A stretch of DNA of 64,000 nucleotides from Typha latifolia (lineage: Eukaryota > Streptophyta > Magnoliopsida > Poales > Typhaceae): NCBI GenBank assembly GCA_019914945.1, contig CM034103.1, positions 15,590,785 to 15,654,784 of the forward strand, in the 5' to 3' direction. The position numbers were made by a program, and so were the translations under genes. A model generated the notes under the pieces. That model was not told where the DNA came from, ran no database searches, and saw only the letters and a list, made by a program, of their open reading frames with translations. Positions 13,340 to 29,473 of this stretch are shown in pieces; positions within the stretch are counted from its first letter, which is position 1; each line of letters starts with the position of its first letter.

Positions 13340-16300
13340 CTAGGCAGCAAAAAATTCTTCAGGAACGTGAAACTTCAAGCCAATCACCTATTATTGCAGA
13401 AACCAGAGAATCTCATCAGGACAAGAAATAGACAGATAGTAAGTTGGCTAAAGGCAAAGGATTGCCCCTGCTTTTTCACAGCAATGGATGATCTAGATAA
13501 TAATGACAGGAACACTATAGCTCAAACAAGACAAGATGAACCTCCGCAAATTGACTATCTGCGTCACTATGATCGGTGGCTCTTCCAGCAGCATCGCCGA
13601 CATAAAAAGATCTGTCAGGAAAAGCATACAGTTGGATCAAAAATTATGTCCATCTTATTAGCAAACATGTAAATCATACTGATCAGATTCATGCTAACGG
13701 CGTAAAGTCTCAAAAACACTTATAAATCATAATCACAGTAATCATTAGTTTATTCCCATGCATTTAATTGAAGAGAAAGGAAAAGCAGAAATAAAGAGAT
13801 ATTTTTGGTGATTCAGATTGACGAGGATCTCTAGATAGTGCTATGATTGTAGCAGCCCAGCAGGTCTCTGAAGCTGATGGAACTTCTTGTTCATATTGTC
13901 GTAAGCAAAGGCTCAAGGAATACAGTTACAGGTTGGCCTTGATTGCGATATATTACTACATAGATGCCCAAGTGGATAGATGGAGCAAGAACATAAAATC
14001 ACCAGCCCCAACATAACACATGCAAGACTCCTCACCAAGGATATTGTAACAGAGAGGCCTTCCATGGTAGATGAAAGTCAGTCAGCATATCAAGGTGGGA
14101 TCTACTTTTGATTATTGACTTTAAATCTTATATAGAAATCATCCGGGGTTCCAATAGGCTCAGAAATGGTCTACAGAAAGGGGGAGAATAAATTAATGAT
14201 ATAACAGAATGAAGTTTCCCAAGAAGACAAACTGATTGCATTTTTAAAGCCTTATGTATTTAAATGAAGCAGGAACAAAATTATGATGCAGTACAAGCAT
14301 TAAGCTAGTGCTCATAACATCCAAACTCATGATAATATGTAGAGTACGAAAATATGGAAAAAAGAGTTAACTGATCCATGTCAATTGGCATTCCAGAATT
14401 GAAGTGTTCTTCCATCAATTTCCACATTCCTGGTTTTGGTTTGCGAAATGGATCATCAGTCTGATCTTTATTTTTTGCTAGACCACAAGCTATAAAAACC
14501 TGCAATCACATGTAACCTACATCAATTTGATGACTAAGCCAGTATTGGTACATAATCCATAAAATTCCTATTAGATATCAAATATGAAAAAAAAAAATCT
14601 TATACGCCATATTGCCATGACCTAAGCCACTATTCCACCCAATTCTATTAATAGGAAATCAAAACAAATTTATTAGTTAGAATCATGTCAACAGTCAAAG
14701 TAACAATTATGAGGGAAAGGCCTAGAAATTTATATTTTGTTTATTAATCTATGTTAGCAAGCAAAATTTCTTTGATCAGTTGTTCTGTTCCTGGCACCAG
14801 ACCTGTTAATTCCATTATTCTTCACTTTCTTTTCCTGTGCCTGCATTTGCAATTGTTATTTGTACTTAAACTAAGACTAATGTTCTTACATTTGAAGCAT
14901 TTTTAAGTATCATGTGTCGTTGGTGATACATAAAGGCAAAAAATGGCACATACACACAAAAGGAATGCATATTGCACAGCAGCATTATCAGTACAGTAAA
15001 AGAGGATGAAGCATACATTGGAACACTATAGTAGAACAAGCTTCTAGCTACCTGAATAGGGACTTTAACACAATTGATAAAGTTGTCAAGTCGTCCAATT
15101 TTGGAGTCAACAGCTTGTTGTCTCTTATTCTTCCAACGCTCAATGTTCGATTCGTTTGTGAAAATAACCTAGTGATGAGGACAAGTCAACACCTCCTTTG
15201 CAACAAATTAAGGATTACAAAGTTTTAACAGCCACGACTAGAAACACAAAATCAAGTTTGAGTAATTGCAGCCAAAAATGATATCCAAGGTGTTGGACAA
15301 AAAGATTCAGAAAGAAAGGACATAAAGCACAAAAAAAAAGACAAACCAGCTTGTAGCCACTGCGATATAGTCCTTGCAGCTTCGCTGGAATCGATGGATA
15401 CAAAAGTGACCAGGCATCTGCACCAGTTCTGTATTGGCAGGAAATTTTGATCAATATTTCTCTCTTTGATTACTATCGTAGTATTAAAAAGCCTGGCGAA
15501 AGAGATACTATCAGGGCTGTAATACATACTAAGTTAATAACACCTTAATGGATAAGAACTTACAACTTCAACACACTTTTTCTCACAGATTAGCTCTTAG
15601 CCTGTGCACTAGGTCATTAAGGTGCAGTGCTTTTCAAGCAATGACACCCAATCAAGTTGCCAAAGTCCATATAATACACATTTTTACAGTAAATTAAGTT
15701 CATCAACTCCAATGAACTTGCTCAACTCTGTCTTTGCACTTGGCATTATATATTTTAACAACAGGTATCAAAATCAATAGAAGGAGAGTAAAATGCACAA
15801 AAAGATGAAGCAATTCCTAGTATCCACAACAGAATTATAATACCTTTTCACAGAGGTATTCACAAGACACCCATCAAAATCAAATGCTGCAATTTTTGTG
15901 GAATCATGAAGACCATTTTCCTGATTATAAAAAGAAAAGATTGTCAATCATATATATGGTGAAAACTCACATTACCCACTTCACTGAGAGTGAATAGACA
16001 TAAACAAGGTTCATTCCTGGTTATTGATACTAATAGGCTCACCCGCTCACGGAAAATGACTGTTTTGTAGGCCTTCCAATTAGGTGGAAGAGTAGCATCC
16101 TACATAAATAAACAGTAACAAAAATAAAAATTCTGAGTAATGCATTCAAGGGAAAATGAAGAGGTTAACAACGATACTGTATATGCAAAGAAAGTTAGAA
16201 ACAACTTATACAGATTACAAAGTAACAATCCTCTATTTTCCAACTACATGAAGTGCCAAAATAATTGAGAATGATTAAAAAAAATATTACCTTGTACTTT

Positions 16301-16871
16301 TCTATGATATCAGTATCAGAGAAGACCATCCCCAAGCCATTCTTTTGAGAATCTCCAGACAGCTGTGCACATCATCAACTAATGTTTGAGTTAACCCACT
16401 GGTCACATTGGAAGATATGCGAAAATCCATACTAAAGATGACAAGAATGCACCAACAGATAATGAGGGACAACAATCAAACCAAAAAAAAAAAATTTTGA
16501 AAGATCAAATGGATACAAATTTCCAGGTAAACACATGACACTCCTCTAAATTTAAAGGATCAAGTATCCTAATGTAGAACTACAGGAACCAATGGCCATA
16601 TAAAACATTACTCTCCTGTAAGCTTTAAATTACGGGGTTATCCCTCAAGGTTTGAGTGTAACCCACATTTTGCTTCTGATAAAATTCAGATAAATCTGAA
16701 ATTCCTGTAAGCACTACCTTATACTTGAGCTGGTCCTTTTCTTGCTGATAGTGCCTAGTAGTGTTAGGACTGGATGTATGTTCTGGAAACTTTATATATG
16801 CTGCTATCAGTGAATAGATCCGGGTGTGCTCATGAGTTCCATAATGAAACTGCGCCTTTGGGCTTTTGTTC

Positions 16872-16902
<31 letters not shown>

Positions 16903-17706
16903 AATTGAACTGGTCCTTATATAGCATTCTTCTTAAAATCAAGAATTTAGTATGGGATATAAAATGTGATCATTCACATGTTTCCAAATTGAATCTCTCA
17001 AATGAATTCAAGAATTAAGCAGTCTACCTTTACCTGCTCAGAGCGGTCTGCTTTTGGTTCTTCATCCCCAGCTTCACCCGTACCATGGACCTAAAAATGC
17101 TCATAATGGAAGATAACAAAATTAAAGACCAGAGAAGTATTCGACGTCACTAGAATTTCAAAAGAAAAATCGTTAACCTTTGGTTTCTTCGGACTTATCT
17201 CCTCTAATTCGTGAACAAGATCGCCATCTCTTTTACAAACCTAAAAAATGAACAGAGGACAACATAATATTATCTAATGAACAAATAACATAAGTAATAT
17301 CGACAACAATAAATACAGGGGAATCAAATAACCTTGTCAGCCTCATCCGAGGTCTCACCACCCTCTAGCTTCTTCAACGTTTCCTGATCGCAGTTCTGAT
17401 CCCCCAACACACGCGTTCACAAACTTCAGGACTCAAATAACCTCAATGATACTAAAATGATCAATATAGAGCTATCTATTACCCAACCTTCAAGGAACCA
17501 AAACCCTTTATCTCCTCCGCAGCAGCAATCGGGTGCGATCTAGCTGGAAAACAATCAAAATGAAACCATTTCACAAGGTCGAACCCTCGAGGGTCTTTCG
17601 CGGAGGATCCGAGCCTTAGCGAACCGGCGGAGATGGCCTTGCCGCAGCTCTTGCAGGACGATCGATTCGATTTCGCGTACTCGGCGACCACTCTGGGCGG
17701 CGCCAT
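13340..17706 (-). CDS. ZDP: DNA 3'-phosphatase with one PARP-type zinc finger (ZDP-like, 350 aa)
   Basis: Removes 3'-phosphates at DNA strand breaks so that polymerase and ligase can act; in plants also linked to active DNA demethylation. Twelve exons: 17706-17488, 17395-17333, 17240-17178, 17090-17034, 16362-16291, 16099-16043, 15920-15844, 15428-15347, 15168-15052, 14499-14372, 13611-13542 and 13387-13340; total 1,053 nt in phase. Residues ~7-60 form a PARP-type finger: CKSC, then HFDC in KWFHFDCFP. A charged linker follows. The phosphatase is HAD-type: motif I DFDGCLV (Asp191, Asp193), motif II VIFTNES, Lys in RKPKPGMW, motif IV YVGDAAGR. It ends GLKFHVPEEFFAA. Arabidopsis ZDP has three fingers, so this copy is short. 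An in-frame ATG at 17820 would add 38 hydrophobic, Ser/Leu-rich residues, possibly an organelle presequence; 17706 was chosen as the conserved start. Confidence 0.92.
16871..16904. repeat. (AAAAC)n microsatellite in a ZDP intron
   Basis: About five CAAAA units followed by a run of A, within the intron 16363-17033. Simple-sequence repeat only. Confidence 0.85.
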
Positions 17707-18896
17707 TGGAGAGGGCGCAGAAAGGGGAGAGAGAAGAGAGAATGAAGCGAGGAAGGGGAAATTCAAGAAATTTGGGTTTTTCGTGAGGATGGAGAGGTGT
17801 GGGAGTAACAGCAAGGGCATGGAAAGGAGAAAAGGCGGGAAGGACGACAATGGCGAGGAGTGGCGAGAGAAGAATTATAAGAGTTTTTGAGCAAAAGTGG
17901 GTCTCCTAAACTTATTTACCGCGATTTATTCTGCCCATCAAATTAGTTCAGCATTTTTTTCAACGAGGCTCATTTCAAAAACTCTATAATTTGGGAGAAT
18001 TGGGCCTTGGGTTTCAGGGCCCAGTTAGAGATTGGGCTTGAGATCCTCTGGCCCATTAAAATCCGTTGTTGTTGTACTTCTACATCCAACTACCCAAGGT
18101 ATCACTCTCAGATCCTATGGGACCATTAAATATTTTCTTTGAATTGGCATCTCCAGAACACGAGTTGGACTTGGAACAGAGCTAATTCAAACAGCAAGGA
18201 TAAGACCATCGTACGTGAATCCACACAGACGATGGAAGACACGAAGCAACTGCGAACGCAGTTCGTCGCTTTGGGGGGGAATAAATAATATATTTAAAAA
18301 AAAACTATTCGACAGGCAGAGCCAAAGAACTTGTCAAAAAAAAAAATCCCTTCTTGATTAGTAGTTATTCTAGACAGCTTAATAACATATTTGCATATAT
18401 GAAGTCGAAAAGATGGGTTTAGTATTTTATTTCACATTATTTTGAGTGTTTAATAAGTTAGCTATATATATATATATATATATATATAAGAAGTTATCCA
18501 GTAGAAGTTAACTGTCAATTTTTCTGAATCACTTTACTGTCGACGGAGTCACCAATTCAAAACAACTACCTGTATTAATTCCCCACGATCTCGAGGTGGG
18601 CCATGTGTCTCGTGTCGCTCAGAGATACGCTTCAGTTATCTCCTCCCTGTTCCGTCTATAACACCCAGACCCAATCTCATTTCTAAGTACAAAAAAAAAT
18701 CGTGGTTTCCTCGCCCCTACCATCTACACTGCTTTCAAGTTTCAACCCCTCTTCTCTCTCTCTCCCTCTCCCTCTCCCTCTCCTCTTTCTCTTTCGTCGT
18801 CGTCGTCTTCTTCTTCTTCTCCGTTTTCGCTGAATTCTCTCGATACCATCTTCTTTCCCGAAATTCCAAAGCTGCACCTAAAAGTTTGACCTTCCA
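17707..18896. promoter_or_regulatory. Divergent promoter region between ZDP-like gene (-) and CDPK (+)
   Basis: The two genes start 1.19 kb apart and point away from each other. The spacer holds a (TA)n run at 18463-18488 and a strongly pyrimidine-rich stretch at 18745-18815, next to the CDPK start and therefore probably its 5' UTR. I see no convincing TATA box at a clear distance from either ATG. Confidence 0.55.
18463..18488. repeat. (TA)n microsatellite
   Basis: Thirteen TA units in the ZDP/CDPK spacer. Simple-sequence repeat. Confidence 0.9.
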
Positions 18897-23102
<4,206 letters not shown>

Positions 23103-23937
23103 TTTCTGGAGCAGCTTTATGGACTCGCAGGGATGGAAGTTGCTACTGGGAGATGGATTAAATGATGAAAAGTGTCTTGGATATTGCCTTGGACTACGAT
23201 GAATCCTGCGTGCTGTGTGATTACTGATTAGTACTCGTATCTTTGTGAACTTTGCCCCTTAGCTGCAATTGGAGTTGGAATTTGCTGCAACCCCACGCCC
23301 CCTCCCCCACCACCGTTATTCGTACTGCTTTTTTTCCCTGTCAGTGTCTCTACCTTTTTGAGATTGAATTTACCCCTTTGTACGTATTTTCTGTTACAGA
23401 AATTATTACCTTTTTTGTATGACCGTTGTTCATAATTGCTTGACACAATTAAAATAAGGGAGATTATCCAATGAGAAATTACTTTGAAAATTAAGGTGCT
23501 AAGCCAATATTCAACACTGCTTTCTTGAAACCACCTGCAAGTTCACGGTGCATTGTTGACTCCCTTCACGAAGGTATATTCTTTGATTCCATTAGTTTGA
23601 AGTTTTAAATTTGACAACATAAAAGATGCGGCAGTTCCATTTGAAAATTTTGAAGAATTCAGGAACGACCATCGTGTGTAGCATTCGATCACAAGCTGCC
23701 AGGTACCAACCACAAGGGAGAGAGAGATTCAAAGTCATGTTGGAAAATACAATGGTGCCATCTACTGCAAGACCAGCAAGTATTACGATGTAGGTCGATA
23801 AAAAATTCTTTCATGCGGGTAGAATGCTATAAGGGTTCATATGAGCTAGCCAAGCCAGGAAATATACAATCAGTAAAGATGGAAGACATATGAGCACGTG
23901 CTTTGCAGAAGATTATGCTGACATTTGCATCAACTGA
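23103..23937. other. Convergent 3' flanks of CDPK (+) and ABIL (-)
   Basis: The genes end tail to tail 835 bases apart. Bases 23103-23450 are probably the CDPK 3' UTR; they include a C-rich patch near 23290-23312. Nothing else coding is seen. Confidence 0.6.
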
Positions 23938-26900
23938 TCATGAGACAGCAATCTTTTTCAGCTTCGATGATTTGTGCTTGACAAAGAAAGCAGATAGTAC
24001 ACTCCTACTGCGAACGGTAGCCGTTTGGATTTCATGTTGTCCAGGATTCGCAGATGATCTGAATGCTGTCAAATTATTTGGGGCCTTTGCAGTATCCTGA
24101 AATGATATAAAGCAAGCACTTCTTATAACAAAAGATTATGCTAAAATACATGCTTGGTGGGTAAAAGAGCAGCAATGGACATGATAAAGGACTATTAAAT
24201 TTTAAAAAAGAGGGCTTTCCTGAATTCGGAGTGCATAGTGTAGAAATTTCAGAAAGTCTAGTATTCGACGAAAATATTACTAACGATTCAACAAGTTCCA
24301 TATGATTCATGTTCAGTAAAATAAACTCTGATCCACAAAAAATTTCAGCGAAGTCGAATTCAATTTTATCTATTTTTATTAGTGAGAAAAGTTATCCTGA
24401 TTCCTGACCCATTGAGACTATTAAAGGTAAACAGGCTAAGGAACTGGTTGGAATTTCTCTTTGTAGTTTCAAGCCCCCCATAAAGCACCACTACTCCAAG
24501 TATCTCTTTCCTATCCTCTTCTGTTTTTTATTCTTGTTGTCTATTTTATTGCCAGCTCCTTCAACTACTTCTCTTTTCCTTGTTCTCCTTTTCCACTGCC
24601 TTCAGCCTTTCCACACTTCAGCCTTTCCACACCACCCAAAAGGAGAGGGGAAAACAGACACAGAAAAGGAACATGCGTCTTAGGTGCTCTAAATGGATTT
24701 TTGAAATATGAGTTTTTTTTTTTTTTACCTTCAGACCAAAAGTTTGCATGACGAAATCAGAAGTGTCATTTCTCTTAGGTGATTGAAGATGCTTTGATAA
24801 GGGCAACGGTGCAGAAACCTCTTCAGTGCCTGCAATTCAAATGATCTATTTTCAGTTGAAACTGTATCATCAAGATATCCTGGAAAAAGAGAACTGCATC
24901 TTCAATAACATTAGAATATAATAAGCAAAGTTGCAAACCATTATTCAATATTTTGAGTTTAGAGAAACTGGTTATATCCCATGGTGGTTCTATATCAAAT
25001 TCCACCAGATCAATAGCAACTTGTAAATGATGTATTAGGACGACATAGATTCACTATTCTCCAACGGCCTAAGATTGATTATTTATAGCATGGCAAAAAA
25101 GCAGAATAATTTATAAATGTAAAGCAACAGCTAAGGTACCGCGGAGGTGGAAGACTTGAGAAGTGGTTGTAGGAAATTTAGCATCTCCTCCACTGCACAA
25201 AGAGCAAAAACAGCACATTAGCTAGTAAATAAGCAATGAAAATCTATCTACAGCAATTTCCACAAAATTCACTAGAGATAAAGGCAAGGGAAAGTAAACA
25301 GCATTGCAGAAGGTACCGCAGCGCTGCCTGGGTTTTTCCATTAGACACAGAGCGGGATTCTGAAGCTAGATGCCAAGAAAGAGTCTTTGGTGCAGCAGAA
25401 CCTTTTTAACTCAAATAAGAAAAGATTCCACGATGAGAATAGAAATAAACAAAGTCAAGAGTAAAAGAAGACACATAGCTATAAAACCTGCACACCTGAC
25501 AGATGTGGCTGCGGTTTGGCTTGAACATGATCTTGCTTAGCGTTTGCTTGTAATTTTGAATGAATATATGTCCTCCTATTGCCAGAATCTAGATTGGTAC
25601 TTAATTGTTAAAAGGTTTATACAAATTATCATCGTTTCTTAAAAAAAGAAAGAATCAGCTAGAGTCATACTTGGTAAAATATAATGTTTGTGATGTCTTG
25701 GGGTGATTGCCAACACCTGCTGCTGTCTTAAACCTTCTTTATCAGTGTAACTTTGGCATGTGAGAATTTGCTAGTTGTAAGAGAATGTCAGTTTGTGAAT
25801 GAGCTTAAAAGGAGACTTCACGTCATTAAATAGAATTCACCTGATTTAGACATGCCACTTTCAGTTCCACCATTGAGATCTCAGAAGCCTGTTGGTCGAT
25901 GATGTCTGTCAATTTGTAAGCGACAGTACCAAGGTGATCGACAGCATTGACAAGGGCACGAACAGCATAATCTTTCAGATTATCCAACACCCTGTAGCAA
26001 GATAAACTTTTGTTTATAAAGAAAATGGCAGATGTGCACATGCAAGTTAAAAACCTCAACTGAGCTGACTGGATACTTATGAAAACTGTAAAATGACAAA
26101 TCCATATGATCGAACAACAAAAAGAACAAAATATTAATTCGCAATGCATATAACAAATAATCCAACATGTGCGCGTGGATCATTGTTTGTGAACCATATC
26201 TGGTTGTGTCCTCCATTTCAACTCTCAGATCAAACTGCTCCATGCCTCAAGCACGAAAGAAGGCCTAACAGTTTGCAAACATGGTTATCTAGAGTGAAAT
26301 GAAGTGATCCATAGAAAACTCAAGCACACTGATGGATTTCATGGGTTGTGTTGCCATATAGTTCGAATGTACAGCATTCACTAGGCAATCATCTACTAGA
26401 AGTTCAAAATGACCATATAGTTTATCTTATTACAGCAAGAGAAACAAGAGTAATAAAGATTAAACTCTTAGAAAAGGTCAGCGAGCATTGTCGCACTCCT
26501 TTGGGAGCATGGTAGACAGCAATGACGGAAATGCATCGTGGATATAGCCAAATGGAAAAGGATTTATTTTTACAATCTAATAATTGTAAAACTAAACCAG
26601 TGAATTAAATTTACACATTTTTCTGATCAGTGGCATTTTGATGAGCGAAACATACAATCATGATCACTCTCAATATGGCAAATATTGCTGCATGCACTTC
26701 ACTTATATGAAGACATAGCATGGATTAGGTTTAAATCCCTGGCAAATATTTCAAGCATTCAAAGAATGAATGTGGATAAAGAAATAAAACCAGAGCTCCG
26801 AAAGAGGAACCGACCAAAGAAGAAGACTTACATCTGCTTCTGTTCACTGTGAAGGTAAGATTTTTCACAGTACTCAGCTGCAGAGTGAAGCTGCGGTCTC

Positions 26901-27385
26901 AGATTCTTCAGTTCCTGCAAACAACACAGAACATGATACATTAGGATCCACATTGTTAAGCATTGTTCAGCATAACATGAGGATTTGTTTTTGAGGCGAC
27001 ATCAGAAATTCATGGAGGACAAGTGAAATTCCAAGCTTCAACGACCTAGTCCATAGTCAACTACTACTAGCGTCAGTCAAATTGAATACACCGAGTTACA
27101 CACACCTACATATGGAGAACCAGAGTCCCTTAATATCAATCAAATCATGCAAAATGAAAGTTCTACAGGAGAGATCCGGGTCAAGAGAGATCACGTTGAA
27201 ACCGGTCAGATCCGGAGGGTTTCTGATAGCAAAAGATAGAGAGAGAAGAGAGAGAGAGATAGATAGAGAGAGAAGAGAGAGAGAGAGGGGGGGGCGACCT
27301 GCAAGGCCTTGACGAAGCTCTTGCTCCGCTCCATGGAGACCTCGTCAAAGGTCATGGCCGCGCCCTCCGGCCGCCATTGCTGCAT
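23938..27385 (-). CDS. ABIL1: ABIL (Abl-interactor-like) subunit of the SCAR/WAVE complex (303 aa)
   Basis: ABIL proteins are the plant Abi subunit of the SCAR/WAVE complex that activates ARP2/3 and branched actin assembly. Nine exons: 27385-27299, 26914-26832, 25991-25841, 25770-25671, 25588-25496, 25401-25317, 25192-25140, 24829-24729 and 24096-23938; total 912 nt in phase. The N-terminal Abi homology region is highly recognisable: TFDEVSMERSKSFVKALQEL, LRPQLHSAAEYCEKSYLHSE, VLDNLKDYAVRALVNAVDHL. It is largely helical and predicted to pair with SCAR and the other subunits. Then come TCQSYTDKEGLRQQQVLAIT and PRHHKHYILP, a low-complexity middle with KTLSWHLASES, and the conserved end RSRSVLSAFFVKHKSSKLKK. 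Length and C-terminus fit the ABIL1-like group; no SH3 domain is present, as usual in plants. A second in-frame ATG lies ten codons in, at MTFDEV. Confidence 0.93.
27237..27292. repeat. (GA)n/(AGAT)n microsatellite at the ABIL exon 1 donor
   Basis: A purine run AGAGAGAAGAGAGAGAGAT extends through GA repeats and a G-run, directly inside the first ABIL intron; the exon 1 donor lies a few bases beyond. Length variation here could affect splicing, but that is only a guess. Confidence 0.8.
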
Positions 27386-28723
27386 CCTTCCCCCCAAAGT
27401 TACTGTCACTTCGAGATCGGGGCAAGCGAGAGTGGAATTAATTTTTTGAGGGGGTAGTTAAGAAGATTAAAGAGGAAGGAGGAAGTGAAGTACGAGGCGC
27501 GGCTAATACCGGGAAACGGGTTTTGGATTATTTTTATTTATTTTTCCTTTTCTCGAGAAATGTCTTGGAGAGTTATTCGTTAGACGCAGGAATACAGTAC
27601 ATCCCAATGCTTGGCATCTTCTGATTAGCTACAGGACGATAAGCAGGAAACTCCTGCACACATATTTGGAGATGATCTGATGCCAATGGGAATAGTCTAC
27701 TGATGTGGAGTAGATTAGGTGGAGTCCGGTCGCAATCGAATTGAGTCAGTCAACGTATTCAGAAATTACTTTCACTATAATTTCTTACTCTCTCACCATT
27801 AAAAATCTCATAATTTCTATTTTATATTTTTTAGCACTACTCATATCAAACTGAAACTTTGAGATCTCCCAATTTTAGGAGATAACTTTTAGTTTATATG
27901 GAAGTATATAATGACAAAAAAAAAAGTAGATGTAGTTTTATATACAGTTTGATGTGCAGATTGCTAATGAGAACATGGTTAGCTTACCAACCTCAATTAA
28001 TAAAAAGATTTGCACAAATCTAAACATCTTATGTGGAAGCTTCTTACTGCTTCAGTTGCATGGTAGACAGCATCTACTCAGGTATTGCCAGTCCAAAGAG
28101 AAAAGCTAAGCACAAGAGGTTATGATCACTTGCCTTTTTACTCACAGATCATAGGCATAGTACCATCTCTCAGGGCCCCCATCCCAATTGCCCAATCATG
28201 TAGGCTTTCCTTTATATATATAGTTGATCGATGGAAGAGGTTTTCCTCTTCTTAACTTAAAAACTTAACATCTGGTGATGTTATTTTAAGAAAAGTCGGC
28301 ATATAAAACCCAAAAGCATCTAGTTGCTGCTAAGGCCCATGCAGTAGTAGTGGTTAAGACATTACCATCCATGAATGCAACCTAACTCTACCTTCCAAAA
28401 TCATTAGCATTATAGAAATCCTAAGTTGGATTAGCCTAGATTAAGCATATCAGGAAAGAATCTTGTCTGAAAGAGAAGAGCAGTTTAATACTTGCTTCTT
28501 ATGGCCTGTTGTGGAGCTCAATGATAGACTACAAATTCTCTAGCTTTGTTTCTTTTGTTCCTGCCAAAGAAGCATATATTGATCGAATTATATAGCTCAT
28601 TTTAACAATGTTCACATGTTGTTGTCTTGATAGTGCTATCTTTGTACGTTTGTATGTCAAACCATGCTATTAATTTCTTCATGTTCTTCCTCCTATTTCC
28701 CTCAGGAGCTGCAGCTGGCTCTC
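27386..28723. promoter_or_regulatory. Divergent spacer between ABIL (-) and MAKR6-like gene (+)
   Basis: 1.34 kb between two outward-facing start codons. The ABIL side is moderately GC-rich, the MAKR side AT-rich with a TATATATATAG stretch near 28215. An in-frame ATG at 28664 precedes the chosen MAKR start by 20 codons. I see no other gene. Confidence 0.5.
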
Positions 28724-29473
28724 ATGGATACCTTGCAACTCTCCATTGAGAGCTTCTCTCATAGTTGGTTGCCATGCAAGAAGCCCCCATCCTTCGACTC
28801 CCCCGGCGATAGCCTTCGGTTCTCCGTCGACGCCCGCGACGGCGGCTCCTTCATCGAGATGGACCCGAAGGTACTATCCAAGCGTTGGAGTACTACGTCT
28901 AACTCCCATGAATTCGACTTCAACTTGCCGAGCTCAGACCAAGCAGCCGCCATGGTCAATGCCGACCAAGTGTTCCGCAACGGCCTAATGCTTCCACTCC
29001 AACTAGTCAACCCGCCGAAGCGAGAAGAAGCCGCCGCTTCCGCAATCTCCTCGGACTCGATCTTGCTGCGTTCTCTCTCAGTCGACTCGTCCAAGTCGTT
29101 GCTCTCCGCGAGCAAGCGGCGCCGTCAGCCGCGGCACACTCGCCGGCCCATCTCGCTAGATTCGTCGCCTTCGCATGGCGTGGTGGCTTCGTCGTCGCGG
29201 TCGAGCTCCACCGACACCAAGTCGCCTTTCTTCGGGGGTTGCGCGAAGTCCTCGAAAAAGTTCGCGAGGAAGTACTTGAGATTTCTAATGCCGTTGTACA
29301 AGAAGGTGAAAGGATTTAAATTTACGAGCTCGAAGAAGAGATCAACAAGCTGCATGGGATTGACGAAGCCTTCGTCGAGCGTCGTCGGTAAGATGGATGA
29401 TCTGGGTAGAGAGAGTGCCATTAGAGATGCTATTCTCCATTGCAAAAACTCTATACGTGACTCTAAACAATAG
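28724..29473 (+). CDS. MAKR6: Membrane-associated kinase regulator, MAKR6-like (249 aa)
   Basis: MAKR proteins are plant relatives of BKI1: largely unfolded, plasma-membrane-bound through basic patches, and able to bind receptor kinases. One uninterrupted exon. The N-terminus has SIESFSHSWL and FIEMDPK, then DFNLPSSDQAAAMVNADQVF followed by RNGLMLPLQL, a layout I recognise from MAKR6-type proteins. The middle is Ser-rich with the basic run SKRRRQPRHTRR. A second basic stretch, KFARKYLRFLMPLYKKVKGF, is a likely membrane anchor. The C-terminal AIRDAILHCKNSI matches the receptor-binding AI.HCK motif of BKI1/MAKRs. An upstream in-frame ATG at 28664 would add 20 residues; 28724 is preferred because MDTLQLSIESFSHSW fits the family start. 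A second family member lies at 62071. Confidence 0.85.
   Translation: MDTLQLSIESFSHSWLPCKKPPSFDSPGDSLRFSVDARDGGSFIEMDPKVLSKRWSTTSNSHEFDFNLPSSDQAAAMVNADQVFRNGLMLPLQLVNPPKREEAAASAISSDSILLRSLSVDSSKSLLSASKRRRQPRHTRRPISLDSSPSHGVVASSSRSSSTDTKSPFFGGCAKSSKKFARKYLRFLMPLYKKVKGFKFTSSKKRSTSCMGLTKPSSSVVGKMDDLGRESAIRDAILHCKNSIRDSKQ

Noticed and set aside
13256..13672. 138-codon open frame on the plus strand
   Set aside because: It runs opposite the last exons of the ZDP-like gene, whose splice and frame fit are exact; its protein has no family resemblance.
28664..28723. Upstream ATG extending the MAKR6-like protein by 20 residues
   Set aside because: The extension MLLISSCSSS does not look like a MAKR start; the frame is noted but the 28724 start is used.
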